Source: an uncultured Bacteroidales bacterium (lineage in GTDB: Bacteria > Bacteroidota > Bacteroidia > Bacteroidales > Bacteroidaceae). From it: 64,000 nt of DNA. Where the stretch lies: the NCBI GenBank assembly GCA_902788865.1, contig CADALZ010000009.1:1-64000 (forward strand). Direction: 5' to 3'. This document shows, piece after piece, positions 33,689 through 42,101 of this stretch; the first letter of the stretch is position 1, and every line of letters begins with the position of its first letter. The notes beneath the pieces are model-generated. The model was given only the letters and a program-made list of their open reading frames with translations. It searched no databases and was not told where the DNA came from. The translations under genes and the position numbers were made by a program.

Positions 33689-34393
33689 ATTGAGTGCATA
33701 CGTGATCGTCGTCACCACACGGAGCTTCTTGATGTAAGGCGTGTTCATGTCGCGATCCTCGATGGAGAACTGGCCTTGAGTGGCGCTCACGATAGGACCA
33801 AGCTTGCTGTGGCTGCTCTCAGCGAACTGGTTGGCAGTCACCTGTGCATTCTTGATGGCTTCTTCCATCATCGTGCTCTTAGCCTCCTGGAAAGCTGTGA
33901 ACTCATAGGAAGTGCGTGGAGTATCATACCCACCATCTACGATAGCAATGCCATCCTTCAGCAGTTCGCCTTGACGATCCATGATGGTGCGCACCAGATC
34001 CACTTTGTTGGAAGTCACCGTTATCACAGTCGTGATGTTGTAGCGATAGCGGTAGTCGTTGCTTCCATAGCGCTCTGCGTTGAGATCGATTACTTGAGGA
34101 GCATTGATGCTTATCTCACTCTCACTCAGGCCACTGCTGGTCAGAAACTCTTTTACTGTGTTGTTGATGGTCTTGATGCGATTGTAGAGGGTAGGGAGGT
34201 CGTTTCCCACTTCTTTCAATACGATAGGCCACGTCACCTTGTCAGCAGGCATTTCTACCTCCGCCAGACCTTTCACTGTCACACGGCGGTCCTTATTGGT
34301 GAAGTTGTCCATGCCACCCTTCACGCAAAAGCCCAACACAATCAATCCCACGGCCAAGATGCAGGCTTCAATAATTCTGTTCTTCTTTTCCAT
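33686..34393 (-). CDS. SIMPL-domain protein
   Basis: This 235-residue protein has one N-terminal membrane segment (IIEACILAVGLIVLGFCV), then a SIMPL (DUF541/BP26-like) domain (RRVTVKGLAEVEMPADKVTW; SSGLSESEISINAPQVIDLN; ITTVITVTSNKVDLVRTIMD). It is probably anchored in the inner membrane, facing the periplasm. Related proteins form oligomeric rings or cages; the exact role is unknown. A TAACTTTG box (CAAAGTTA, 34427-34434) is upstream. Confidence 0.9.
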   Translation of the reverse strand: MEKKNRIIEACILAVGLIVLGFCVKGGMDNFTNKDRRVTVKGLAEVEMPADKVTWPIVLKEVGNDLPTLYNRIKTINNTVKEFLTSSGLSESEISINAPQVIDLNAERYGSNDYRYRYNITTVITVTSNKVDLVRTIMDRQGELLKDGIAIVDGGYDTPRTSYEFTAFQEAKSTMMEEAIKNAQVTANQFAESSHSKLGPIVSATQGQFSIEDRDMNTPYIKKLRVVTTITYALN

Positions 34394-34426
34394 AGTTGTT
34401 TATCATTAATGTTTGATTATAGAATG

Positions 34427-34434
34427 CAAAGTTA
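34427..34434 (-). promoter_or_regulatory. -7 box TAACTTTG
   Basis: The plus strand reads CAAAGTTA, 34 bases upstream of the SIMPL gene start. Confidence 0.6.
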
Positions 34435-34474
34435 GCAATTATACTGCTCATTGTGCGCAGTTTTTAAACTATTT

Positions 34475-35833
34475 TCACGCCTTAGGGGCGAAGGTGTAGG
34501 TGTCTTGCACATGTCCCGTCAGAAGATTGTGTATGGCGATGTGCAGTTTTCCGTCTTTCACTTCACCCTCGATGACTGTAGGGAATTTCTCTGGTCGTTC
34601 GCGTCTGTTCTCTCCGATGCCCGTAAATCCCATTTCTGGGCCGCCTCCCACAATCTGTGCCCAAGGTCTGTCTGGCGTAGGGGCATCGTAGCGATACTGA
34701 TGCTGATGCGCTGTGATGATGAGTTGGCAGCCTGCCTCTGCGAGCAGAGGTGCCCATAGCTGTGCGCAGGTGCGTTGCCACATGGCAAAGTCGGTAGTGT
34801 ATTGCGGATCTTTGTCGGCTGGGGCCACATCACCTGGGTTCATGCGTGGGTCTGGATCAAAGAGCGGGATATGGCAGAACGCTACCAAGAAGGGTGCGCT
34901 GGCTATCTCTGGTTGCTTGAGCGCATCGCGCAACCATAAGGCCTCCGCCTCACGATAAGGCCCGCTGGTGAAGAGATCGGCAAAGATAGGATTCGTGTCC
35001 AGCTTATCTTCAGCCGTATCTAGTCCTATCAAGGCCACATCCCCCATGCGTATGGCAAAGTTGCGCCCCAGATCCCAGTCGCGTGAAGGACGTTCCTCTG
35101 GCTGCCTGTACATCCAGATCTTCTCGAAGTGGCGATTGGCCATGCCACGAGAGTCATGATTGCCTGGGCAGAACAGATAAGGGATATTGGCAGCATAGTC
35201 GCTTCGCTCTATCTTAGGTTTGAGGAAGATACGTGTCTGCGCCTCAATGGTTTCCTCCACATTGCAGGCATCTCCGTTCCAGATCACACACTGAGGAGCC
35301 AGCTCTGCTATCTTGTCTATGGCCCGTCCGAAAGGTGTCCATTGCACATGCGTGTCGTTGATGACACAGAAATGCGCCTCTGATGCAGTTCCAGCTGTAA
35401 TGAAGTGGTAGATGCGAGCGTCTTCCTCGTTGCCCAATATCTTCATGTCGTAGCCGCCTCCATAGTGTATGCGGTCTGCACCTATCTTATAATAATAGGT
35501 AGTAGAGGGTTTCAGGCCTGTGAGACGCACTTGCAGCACATGGTCGTCAATGTCAGTCACACGATAGCCCCCACACTTCACCTTTTGACCGTCGCTTAGA
35601 TCAGGCTGCTCGCCATAGATCACATAGCCATTGGCCAGGGCACTCACAGCAAAGGCAATGCCCATAGACTCTGCTGCATAGTTCTGCAGCATCGGAGCAG
35701 AAACGATAAGCTTTTCTTCGGCTTTCTGAGAAGTGGCATCAGCTTTGTGGTCTGTGGCAGCTTTAGCCACTCCACTCACGCCTGTAGCTGCCGCCAGCAA
35801 AGCCGTCCGTCTGATAAAATCTCTTCTTTTCAT
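34475..35833 (-). CDS. Exported metallophosphoesterase with Fn3-like N-domain
   Basis: This 452-residue protein has a twin-arginine-like signal (MKRRDFIRRTALLAAATG). Residues about 45-130 look like the purple-acid-phosphatase N-terminal Fn3 domain (LQVRLTGLKPSTTYYYKIGA). The calcineurin-type core follows: CVINDTHVQ (D-x-H), IWNGDACN (GD), FCPGNHDSRG (GNHD), VAFCHIPL and ITAHQHQYRY (GHxH-like with Ala). It probably hydrolyses phosphate esters in the periplasm; the substrate is unknown. It is divergent from rmuC. Confidence 0.9.
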   Translation of the reverse strand: MKRRDFIRRTALLAAATGVSGVAKAATDHKADATSQKAEEKLIVSAPMLQNYAAESMGIAFAVSALANGYVIYGEQPDLSDGQKVKCGGYRVTDIDDHVLQVRLTGLKPSTTYYYKIGADRIHYGGGYDMKILGNEEDARIYHFITAGTASEAHFCVINDTHVQWTPFGRAIDKIAELAPQCVIWNGDACNVEETIEAQTRIFLKPKIERSDYAANIPYLFCPGNHDSRGMANRHFEKIWMYRQPEERPSRDWDLGRNFAIRMGDVALIGLDTAEDKLDTNPIFADLFTSGPYREAEALWLRDALKQPEIASAPFLVAFCHIPLFDPDPRMNPGDVAPADKDPQYTTDFAMWQRTCAQLWAPLLAEAGCQLIITAHQHQYRYDAPTPDRPWAQIVGGGPEMGFTGIGENRRERPEKFPTVIEGEVKDGKLHIAIHNLLTGHVQDTYTFAPKA

Positions 35834-35855
35834 AGTTACTAGAAATTGTTTTGAG

Positions 35856-35894
35856 CAAAGTTAATCAATTCCTGCAAATAAAACACTATATTTG
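35856..35894. promoter_or_regulatory. Divergent promoters TAACTTTG (-) and TATATTTG (+)
   Basis: CAAAGTTA at 35856-35863 is the minus-strand box for the phosphoesterase; TATATTTG at 35887-35894 lies 21 bases before the rmuC ATG. Confidence 0.65.
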
Positions 35895-35915
35895 CAACAA
35901 TAAAACAACAAGCCT

Positions 35916-37283
35916 ATGTCAACTACCTTGATAATACTCACCATACTGGCAGTAGCGTTGATTGCCGTATTGATCACCTACCTGATTTGCCAGCGCAGGC
36001 AGACCACGCTTCAGAATCGCATCGTAGAGCTGCAGGGTGTGGTGCAGAGCCGTGACGAAGACCGCGTGGAGAAAGAAGCGATGTATAACGAGCTGAAAGC
36101 ACGCGCCTTAGGCATGGAGAATGAGAATCGTGACCTCCGTGCTTTGAAGGAATCGCAGGGCAAGGAATTGGAACTGCTGCACAGACAGATGGAGCAGGAG
36201 AGGGCAGAGCGCACCAAGCAACTTCAAGACCAACTGGCTCTGGTTAAGGAGCAACTCACCACTACTACGCAGGAGATGCTTCGACAGCGTACAGCCGACC
36301 TTAATCAAGCCAATGCCCAGCAGATGGGCGCTATCATCAATCCGCTGAAAGAAACCATTCGTGAGATGAAATCTTCGATGGAGAGCAGTCGTGACCAGAA
36401 CAACAAGAATACGGCTGCCCTGGAGGAGCAAATCAAGCAGATGCTCAGCAGTGCACAGAATATCGGAGCTAAGGCCGACCATCTGGCTGATGCGCTGCGC
36501 AATGAGAACAAGATTCAGGGCAACTGGGGCGAAACGATTCTCAGTGAATTGCTGCAAAGCCAGGGGCTGAAGGAAGGCATCCACTACGATGTGCAGGCCG
36601 TGCTTCGTGACGATCGTGGCACAGCCCTGCTGAACGAAGATACTGGCAGCAAGATGATTCCAGACGTGGTGCTGCACTATCCTGATGGTAAAGATGTGGT
36701 GATAGATTCTAAGGTTTCGCTTACTGCTTTCTTGGAATACATGGAGGCCGATGACGAGACTCGCAAAAAAGAGGCATTGGGCAGACATCTTAATAGTATG
36801 ATTCAGCATGTGAAGGAGCTGAGTAAGAAAAACTACAGCAGCTACATCAAGAACGGGCATCAGTCGCTCGACTATGTCATCATGTTCGTGCCTAATGAAT
36901 CTGCGTTGCAGTTGGCTCTGCTCAACAATACCCACCTCTGGCGTGATGCTTTCGACAAAGGCGTGTTTGTCACCAGTGAGCAAAACCTCATAGCTGCCCT
37001 GCGCATGATACAATTGGCGTGGACGCAGGAGCTTCAGCATCAAAATCAGGAGCGTGTCTATGAATTGGCCAATCAGCTGATAGACCGTGTGGCCGATTTC
37101 AATGAGCGTTTCGAGAAGTTTGGCGATGGACTTGACGCTTTGCAGCGTCAGTATGACGAAGCCCGCAAGAAACTTAATACGGGCCGCCAGAGTCTGCTCG
37201 GACCTGCCCGCCAGTTGGTGGAGCTTGGTGCTAAAGAGAATCCTAAACGACCATTGCCACCAGCAGAAGAAGCTGAGTTATGA
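35916..37283 (+). CDS. rmuC: DNA recombination protein RmuC
   Basis: This 455-residue protein has an N-terminal membrane helix (LIILTILAVALIAVLITYLI), a long coiled coil (about 30-170), then the RmuC nuclease-like core (GNWGETILSELLQSQGLKEG; DVVLHYPDGKDVVIDSKVSL; YVIMFVPNESALQLAL). RmuC limits DNA inversions and is thought to be a membrane-linked, endonuclease-fold protein. The gene is monocistronic, and its 3' end faces a minus-strand cobalamin riboswitch transcript. Confidence 0.95.
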   Translation: MSTTLIILTILAVALIAVLITYLICQRRQTTLQNRIVELQGVVQSRDEDRVEKEAMYNELKARALGMENENRDLRALKESQGKELELLHRQMEQERAERTKQLQDQLALVKEQLTTTTQEMLRQRTADLNQANAQQMGAIINPLKETIREMKSSMESSRDQNNKNTAALEEQIKQMLSSAQNIGAKADHLADALRNENKIQGNWGETILSELLQSQGLKEGIHYDVQAVLRDDRGTALLNEDTGSKMIPDVVLHYPDGKDVVIDSKVSLTAFLEYMEADDETRKKEALGRHLNSMIQHVKELSKKNYSSYIKNGHQSLDYVIMFVPNESALQLALLNNTHLWRDAFDKGVFVTSEQNLIAALRMIQLAWTQELQHQNQERVYELANQLIDRVADFNERFEKFGDGLDALQRQYDEARKKLNTGRQSLLGPARQLVELGAKENPKRPLPPAEEAEL

Positions 37284-37309
37284 ATTATGAATTATAAATT
37301 ATGAATTAT

Positions 37310-37365
37310 CGTGCAAACCGAACGCTGAGTCAAGCTTGCTTGAGCTATGCTGAGGTGTAGCCGAT
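37310..37365. repeat. 58-bp dispersed repeat, copy 2 (inverted)
   Basis: GTGCAAACCGAACGCTGAGT, CAAGCTTGCTTGAGC and GAGGTGTAGCCGA match the reverse complement of 7851-7908 with several substitutions. Confidence 0.7.
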
Positions 37366-37449
37366 AATCACAGCTAAGCTGTAATTAAGAATTATTGCTA
37401 TGGTCCGACCTCATTTTTGGAGCGTTAAAAAACTCAGGAGCGGTTTTTT

Positions 37450-37485
37450 CTTTGGTTTGTTTCTTTTGCACGAGCAAAAGAAATG
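37450..37485. repeat. TTTCTTTTGC-ACGA-GCAAAAGAAA palindrome
   Basis: A perfect 10-bp stem with an ACGA loop (37461-37484 core), downstream of the riboswitch-RNA terminator on the minus strand; it may add to termination. Confidence 0.65.
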
Positions 37486-37489
37486 AACA

Positions 37490-37520
37490 GAAAAACAGGA
37501 GTGATTCCCATCACCCCTGT
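37490..37520 (-). terminator. Intrinsic terminator ending the riboswitch transcript
   Basis: On the minus strand ACAGGGGTGAT, a GGGA loop and ATCACTCCTGT form an 11-bp stem (one G-T pair) followed by TTTTT. It lies about 160 nt beyond the end of the riboswitch aptamer, with no credible ORF in between. Confidence 0.85.
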
Positions 37521-37681
37521 TACAATCAAATAAACTTGGCAGTGTTTATTTGCTTTACGTTCTCTACTTTCTCTGAAAGAGGGATGTGAGCTTTTCGACG
37601 TAGGCCACACACATAATACAAGGTGTGGTTTAGTCTTCGACTTCACGCTTTTTCCTCGAAAGCAATGACAAAGCAATGCAT

Positions 37682-37846
37682 GGCAGGTCTTCTGACTTTG
37701 TTTCCGCCTCACGCTGCCTTCCCAGAGTAGTTCAGCCCTCCAGTGGCGATGGTGTTGCGTGTGGCTCTATCGTGAAACTCACAGCAGCGGGACTGTTCAG
37801 GACTCTCACCTGATTCCCTTTTAATCGTTCAAGGAGATAAACCTTT
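37682..37846 (-). ncRNA. Cobalamin (B12) riboswitch, apparently without a downstream gene
   Basis: On the minus strand the aptamer core is readable in order: AAAGGGAATCAGGTGAGAGT, CCTGAACAGTCCCGCTGCTG (then TGAG), GCCACTGG, CTGGGAAGGCAGC and GTCAGAAGACCTGCC. These match the conserved boxes of the cobalamin riboswitch family (adenosyl- or other cobalamin sensor). A TATCTTTG promoter (37864-37871) is just upstream and an intrinsic terminator at 37490-37520 downstream. No credible coding frame lies between aptamer and terminator, and the next gene, rmuC, is on the other strand. It therefore seems to produce a short RNA of about 350 nt. Confidence 0.93.
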
Positions 37847-37863
37847 CACGAACCTATGCGCCA

Positions 37864-37871
37864 CAAAGATA
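37864..37871 (-). promoter_or_regulatory. -7 box TATCTTTG for the riboswitch RNA
   Basis: The plus strand reads CAAAGATA; an exact consensus placed about 20 bases upstream of the aptamer. Confidence 0.75.
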
Positions 37872-37895
37872 CGAACATTATTTATTACGTCAAAA

Positions 37896-39767
37896 TCATT
37901 CTGCTAAAATTTTCTTAGCATTTGTCACTTGTTCCTTTTCATTTTCAGAGAGTTTATTGTAGGCTGCCTTGGCTTGCTCTATCTGTTCTGCACGAGAAAG
38001 TCGACGATTTGGGCCTCGCTGACCTTCTGGCTGCACAGTTTCCGTTTCAGGAATGGCATCTATCAGTCTGATGGTGGCACTTACTGGTGTCCAGCCTTCT
38101 TCATAGATAGCATCAGCTCCGCCAGGAGTGTATTGTCCGGAATTCAGGTGGTTAGTGCCAGATCCTGCTCTGATTTTGCCACGACTGTCTCTTCCCAACC
38201 ATTCGTTCCTCAGTTGTTTCACCTTTTCCCGTTGCATTTCCGTGCTTCGATTCTGGGCATAGAGCCAGTCGAAGCAGTAATCCAGTTGGTAGCCGTATTT
38301 CCAAGTGGACATGTGACTGCCGTCTGTGAATCCCACCCAACTAATGCCACTTCCAGGAGAGCTGTTTTCATGGCTCACCACAGCAGCACCTCGTAGGTTT
38401 TGCACTTGAAGATCATCGAAGGGGCTCCACTCATCGTAAGGAATCTTCACACCTGCAGCTTCGTAATAGTCTGCCAATGCCAACCAAAGTCCAGTAGCCA
38501 TTGCATCGCCTTTGCAGGTCTGCACCAAAATGTTGTCATCGCTCACCATGTAGTACCAGTTCTGATAGTTATCCCGATCCAGTCCCCAACCATTGAAGCT
38601 GATAGGGTCATTGTCTGGCGTACGCTCTCCGCCGTTTTGGAAAGTCTTGTTATAGCTGTTGCTCCATTGTGCACCAGTAGCCACCACACCAGCGAAGAAA
38701 TTATCGCGCTGAGCAGCCATGTTCAAGATGGTCATGCCACCCATCGATTGGCCTGTGCCATAGATGCGATTCTCGTTGATGTAGTCTTTGTAAGTATCAA
38801 GGATATGGTCCACCAGCTCCCAGATAGCCGTATTGGCCTCGCTCGATGCTACTAAGTCGTTGGTAGATCGGCGACTCTCTTCTATCTGAGGCACCAGCAC
38901 GATGGTAGGATGGGTTGACTGTACCAATGGGCTGGCATGTTTCACAGCAGCTCGTGAAGACGTGACAGCAGCCATAGGGTCTGTATCATTTGCCCCAGCA
39001 TGCTCCATGTGGATGGTCAGACCTATCTTGCCCTTATTAGCTTCCAACACTTCTTTTGAAGGCACATAAATCGAGTAGGGCAGTTCGAAGTCCACATACT
39101 CGCCTGTGTATTCGCTATAGCAATGCGTGGCTTGGAAGGCACCGTCGCCTATACGGTGGATGCTCCAGCCATAGGCTTCGCTCAGTTCTGGCAGCAGGAT
39201 GTTCGCTTTGTCCGTATTTATCACTTGCTGCATCCTTCCGCCAAATCCTTCACGCTCCTCAACGGTATAGTTGGTCAGCATCTCTTCCGTAGCAGGGATA
39301 GTGCTCTTCTGGCCTTTGATGCTGTGCAGCTGTCGCACACCTGCCATCATGGTAGTGGTATAGACCAGATTCTGACCTGTGAGAATGTAGTCTGTATTCA
39401 CTTCGATGATGACATAATGCCCATCCTTGGACACCCTGTCGCTTGCAGGCTGGGGCTCGTTGTTCACATACACATAAGTGATTTGGCCTTCGTTTCCAGG
39501 CGTACCATCCTTATCCGTTTCTATGGTGCGCTCATAGCCATTTTCCTGCTCCTGCCAGATGGTGTAGTCTATGATCTCAAAATCCTCAGCACTCACGGCA
39601 TCTGCCTTGAGGTCTTGCCCATATTCTATGATGATGGCAGAGGTCTTGGCACCTCCCAGATCTACGAAACCGTATGACAGCACACGCTGAATGCCGTCAT
39701 CGCTTGAAACACAACCAGTGAGCAGCAGACTGACGCAAAGTGCAGATAAAACGACTGACTTTCTCAT
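37896..39767 (-). CDS. Lipoprotein esterase (PHB-depolymerase/prolyl-oligopeptidase-like)
   Basis: This 623-residue protein has the lipobox LLTGC (residues about 15-19). The N-terminal 180 residues are beta-rich and may be a binding domain. The catalytic part follows (FELPYSIYVPSKEVLEANKG; HPTIVLVPQIEESRRS; IYGTGQSMGGMTILN with the nucleophile Ser near residue 340; FDDLQVQNLRGAAVVSHENS and the His in TDGSHMSTWK). It ends in a charged helix (RLSRAEQIEQAKAAYNKLSE). The start overlaps the stop of the next upstream esterase gene by 4 nt, so the two are an operon of secreted esterases. Confidence 0.85.
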   Translation of the reverse strand: MRKSVVLSALCVSLLLTGCVSSDDGIQRVLSYGFVDLGGAKTSAIIIEYGQDLKADAVSAEDFEIIDYTIWQEQENGYERTIETDKDGTPGNEGQITYVYVNNEPQPASDRVSKDGHYVIIEVNTDYILTGQNLVYTTTMMAGVRQLHSIKGQKSTIPATEEMLTNYTVEEREGFGGRMQQVINTDKANILLPELSEAYGWSIHRIGDGAFQATHCYSEYTGEYVDFELPYSIYVPSKEVLEANKGKIGLTIHMEHAGANDTDPMAAVTSSRAAVKHASPLVQSTHPTIVLVPQIEESRRSTNDLVASSEANTAIWELVDHILDTYKDYINENRIYGTGQSMGGMTILNMAAQRDNFFAGVVATGAQWSNSYNKTFQNGGERTPDNDPISFNGWGLDRDNYQNWYYMVSDDNILVQTCKGDAMATGLWLALADYYEAAGVKIPYDEWSPFDDLQVQNLRGAAVVSHENSSPGSGISWVGFTDGSHMSTWKYGYQLDYCFDWLYAQNRSTEMQREKVKQLRNEWLGRDSRGKIRAGSGTNHLNSGQYTPGGADAIYEEGWTPVSATIRLIDAIPETETVQPEGQRGPNRRLSRAEQIEQAKAAYNKLSENEKEQVTNAKKILAE

Positions 39768-41593
39768 GGCTCAGCCCTCCATAGGTTAGGATTCCCCTGC
39801 AGATAGCGAGAGAAGGGTTTCACCTCATTGCTGATGAAGATGGTGGCTCCAGTAGCTATCATTGGGTCGAAAAGTTCTGAAGGATTATCATCGTGTGTCA
39901 TGTCACGGAAGTTGCCAGCATGCCCCTTTACAGAGATGTCGAACGCCACACGGCATACAGCCAATGTGCGCTGAATGGCTTGCTTCAGCAGAGGGTTGTC
40001 TGCCTTGGCAAAACGCAACTCAACAGCCACAGGTTTCTGATTAAGCAGTGCTTGCAGCTTGTCCATAGCCCCAGTGCTGTCAAGGTCCACCAGCGGCATG
40101 AACATCAAGCCCTTAGTGTCTGTAGGCTCTGTGATGCCGCTGAGCATCACCATGTTTTCTGCTCCAAGACGTTTCACGACTTCTGCAATCTTATTGATAT
40201 AAGGTGTGGCATTCTTCACTTGCAGGATAATCTTGCCCTGAGCAAAGGCGATGGCATCTGCCAGCGTAGGCACCCGCTTGTCTGTCGAAGGGTCGTTGCC
40301 ATTCTTCCGATAGGCATAGTGGCGCAGCTCCTTCAAGGTGAGGTCTTTCACATAGCGTGGGGCTCCCTCCACGTACATCAGTCTATTCAGCGAGTCGTCT
40401 GTCAGCACTACTAGCTCACCATCTTTGGTCAGCTGCACATCGATAGGTACGATGGCCGCCTGCTTTTCCACCGCTTTTTCGATAGAACGCAGAGAGTTCT
40501 CAGCCGTTCCGTGCCAGTCGCCCTTGTCAGCAGCGAGCAGAACTTCCTTGCTGTTCTTGTCTCTCAACAGATGTCCCAGACTCACGCCCTTGCGCTGACT
40601 GAAAAGCCAGTCGCGGATGGCCTCTATGCTGTAGGTGGTCAACCATGAGCACATGTGATCGGGCGCTCCGCGCATGCTGCTCAATGCCTGAGGCACCACA
40701 TCACTCAGCACCAAGTAAGTGATATTGGTGTGGTGGCGCAGCATGTCCTTTACTTTGAAGTCCAACTGGTCGTCAGTACTGCGGGCACTCACATAGCCCT
40801 TGGTCAGCGTTGCTCCTTTGGTTTGCAGAAACTCCGTGATAGCATTCATGCCAGGATAGGCACGCATATCGCCCTCTGCCACAGTGATGAAGATGTTCTG
40901 CTTGGCAAGGGGCGCTGTCACAGAGGGTTCCCACTGTCCTGAACAGAGGTAAGAGGCCGCAAAGAGTTCAGGGTATTTAATGTCGAGGGCGATGCTTGCC
41001 ATGCAGCCACCCGACTGTCCTGTGGTGTAGATGCGGTCTGTATCTATGGAGTATTGCTGCTGCAACTGCCCGATAAGGTTTACGGTAGCATCAAGGGCAG
41101 GGCTGGCCTCACTGCGATCGTTGGCGATGGTTGTAGCATACTGCGGAGCCAGCACGAAGCACGGATGCTTCTGCTGTTCATAGTCGCTGGCCCACACCAC
41201 AGCTCCCAGTCCCTGTGTCAAGGTGGCGGTCACCTCACGTCCTATCACGCTGGCATCGTGCATGAAGAGCACCAGAGGATATTTCTTCGTTGCGTCATAG
41301 TCTTTTGGGACGAACAGGTTATACTCCAATGATTGCCCAGTGGCTTGATCTTGGTAGGTCAGCTGCTTGAACTTCTTGATGATCTCCCTGAAAGTGGTAG
41401 AGTCGGGGACAGCCTTGTCATAGCGGAAGTAGGGCACCCAACTTTGTGTCATTCCTCCGCCTCCTCCTCCACGTGGACCTCCGCCTGGTCCGCCTTGCTG
41501 GCCGCGTGGAGGTTGTGCATTCAGGTTACTTGTCAGACACAGCATTACCAGACACAACACCATTGTTGCCGTCTGCCACATCGTTGCTCTCAT
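39764..41593 (-). CDS. Secreted esterase fused to a degenerate GDPD-like domain
   Basis: This 609-residue protein has a signal peptide (cleavage SNLNAQ) followed by a Gly/Pro/Arg-rich stretch. Residues about 65-340 are a PHB-depolymerase-like esterase (YNLFVPKDYDATKKYPLVLF; GQSGGCMASIALDIKYPE, Ser near 193). Residues about 345-600 have the framework of a glycerophosphodiester phosphodiesterase (GTAENSLRSI; IDVQLTKDGELVVLTDDSLN; GKIILQVKN). However, the usual HRG is DKG and the usual HD is TD, so both catalytic His are missing. The domain may bind rather than cleave its ligand. It is the first gene of a two-gene operon, with a TATATTTG box at 41684-41691. Confidence 0.82.
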   Translation of the reverse strand: MRATMWQTATMVLCLVMLCLTSNLNAQPPRGQQGGPGGGPRGGGGGGMTQSWVPYFRYDKAVPDSTTFREIIKKFKQLTYQDQATGQSLEYNLFVPKDYDATKKYPLVLFMHDASVIGREVTATLTQGLGAVVWASDYEQQKHPCFVLAPQYATTIANDRSEASPALDATVNLIGQLQQQYSIDTDRIYTTGQSGGCMASIALDIKYPELFAASYLCSGQWEPSVTAPLAKQNIFITVAEGDMRAYPGMNAITEFLQTKGATLTKGYVSARSTDDQLDFKVKDMLRHHTNITYLVLSDVVPQALSSMRGAPDHMCSWLTTYSIEAIRDWLFSQRKGVSLGHLLRDKNSKEVLLAADKGDWHGTAENSLRSIEKAVEKQAAIVPIDVQLTKDGELVVLTDDSLNRLMYVEGAPRYVKDLTLKELRHYAYRKNGNDPSTDKRVPTLADAIAFAQGKIILQVKNATPYINKIAEVVKRLGAENMVMLSGITEPTDTKGLMFMPLVDLDSTGAMDKLQALLNQKPVAVELRFAKADNPLLKQAIQRTLAVCRVAFDISVKGHAGNFRDMTHDDNPSELFDPMIATGATIFISNEVKPFSRYLQGNPNLWRAEP

Positions 41594-41683
41594 AATATAA
41601 TAGGTGGAGTTTAATTTGAGCCGAAGCTCAGGTCTCTACCAAGACCTACAGGTGAAAAATAAATGAGTTGAGGTATCTCTTTG

Positions 41684-41691
41684 CAAATATA
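41684..41691 (-). promoter_or_regulatory. -7 box TATATTTG for the esterase operon
   Basis: The plus strand reads CAAATATA; it implies a leader of about 85 nt. Confidence 0.6.
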
Positions 41692-41762
41692 AATGTTTGT
41701 CTTCAGAATTGCAAAAATATCCATTAGAATGTTTTGAGCCTCCAGTTCGCGTTTTAGTCTTC

Positions 41763-41938
41763 ACACTTCACAGATGGCCCCCAAGTGTCTTATTTATAGT
41801 CGCTTAGGGGCGTGAAGTGTTGTCCTGAACACTTCACCACTCTTCACGCTTTGGTGAAGTGTTGTGAAGAGTCTGCAGCCACACTTCACGCTCGTTATCT
41901 TCTGTTACATAGTGAGTTAAGCACCCTTTGTGAAGTGT
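41763..41938. repeat. Short-repeat array 3 (GTGAAGTGT/ACACTTCAC)
   Basis: ACACTTCAC is at 41763, 41829 and 41881 and GTGAAGTGT at 41812, 41854 and 41930: six exact 9-mers with strictly alternating orientation. Variants ACTCTTCAC (41839) and its complement GTGAAGAGT (41864) also occur. The gap 41594-42171 contains no gene; besides this array it holds TTACG words (near 42000-42050), a hairpin and T-rich direct repeats. Confidence 0.87.
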
Positions 41939-42061
41939 GAGGTCTAAAATCGAGAGTAGGTCTCGCCATCAACGAAAGTAAGGATCGTCATAGACGTGAT
42001 TACGTTTCGTCGAGCTTTAGGTTACGGCTTTCTTCACCTTTGGTTACGTCTTGATTTTTGC

Positions 42062-42097
42062 TGGTGTGCACAGAAAAACTTGTTCCTGTGCACACCA
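42062..42097. terminator. Perfect 12-bp hairpin, possible terminator
   Basis: TGGTGTGCACAG (42062-42073) pairs with CTGTGCACACCA (42086-42097); the plus strand continues ACAAATTTTTTC. Confidence 0.55.
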
Positions 42098-42101
42098 ACA
42101 A

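Noticed and set aside
36108..37043. 311-codon minus-strand frame opposite rmuC
   Set aside because: Lies entirely within rmuC in a complementary frame; no signal, domain or promoter supports it.
37434..37712. 92-codon minus-strand frame after the riboswitch
   Set aside because: It starts inside the aptamer and runs through the terminator hairpin and the palindrome beyond it, so it would not be a riboswitch-controlled gene; composition is not protein-like.
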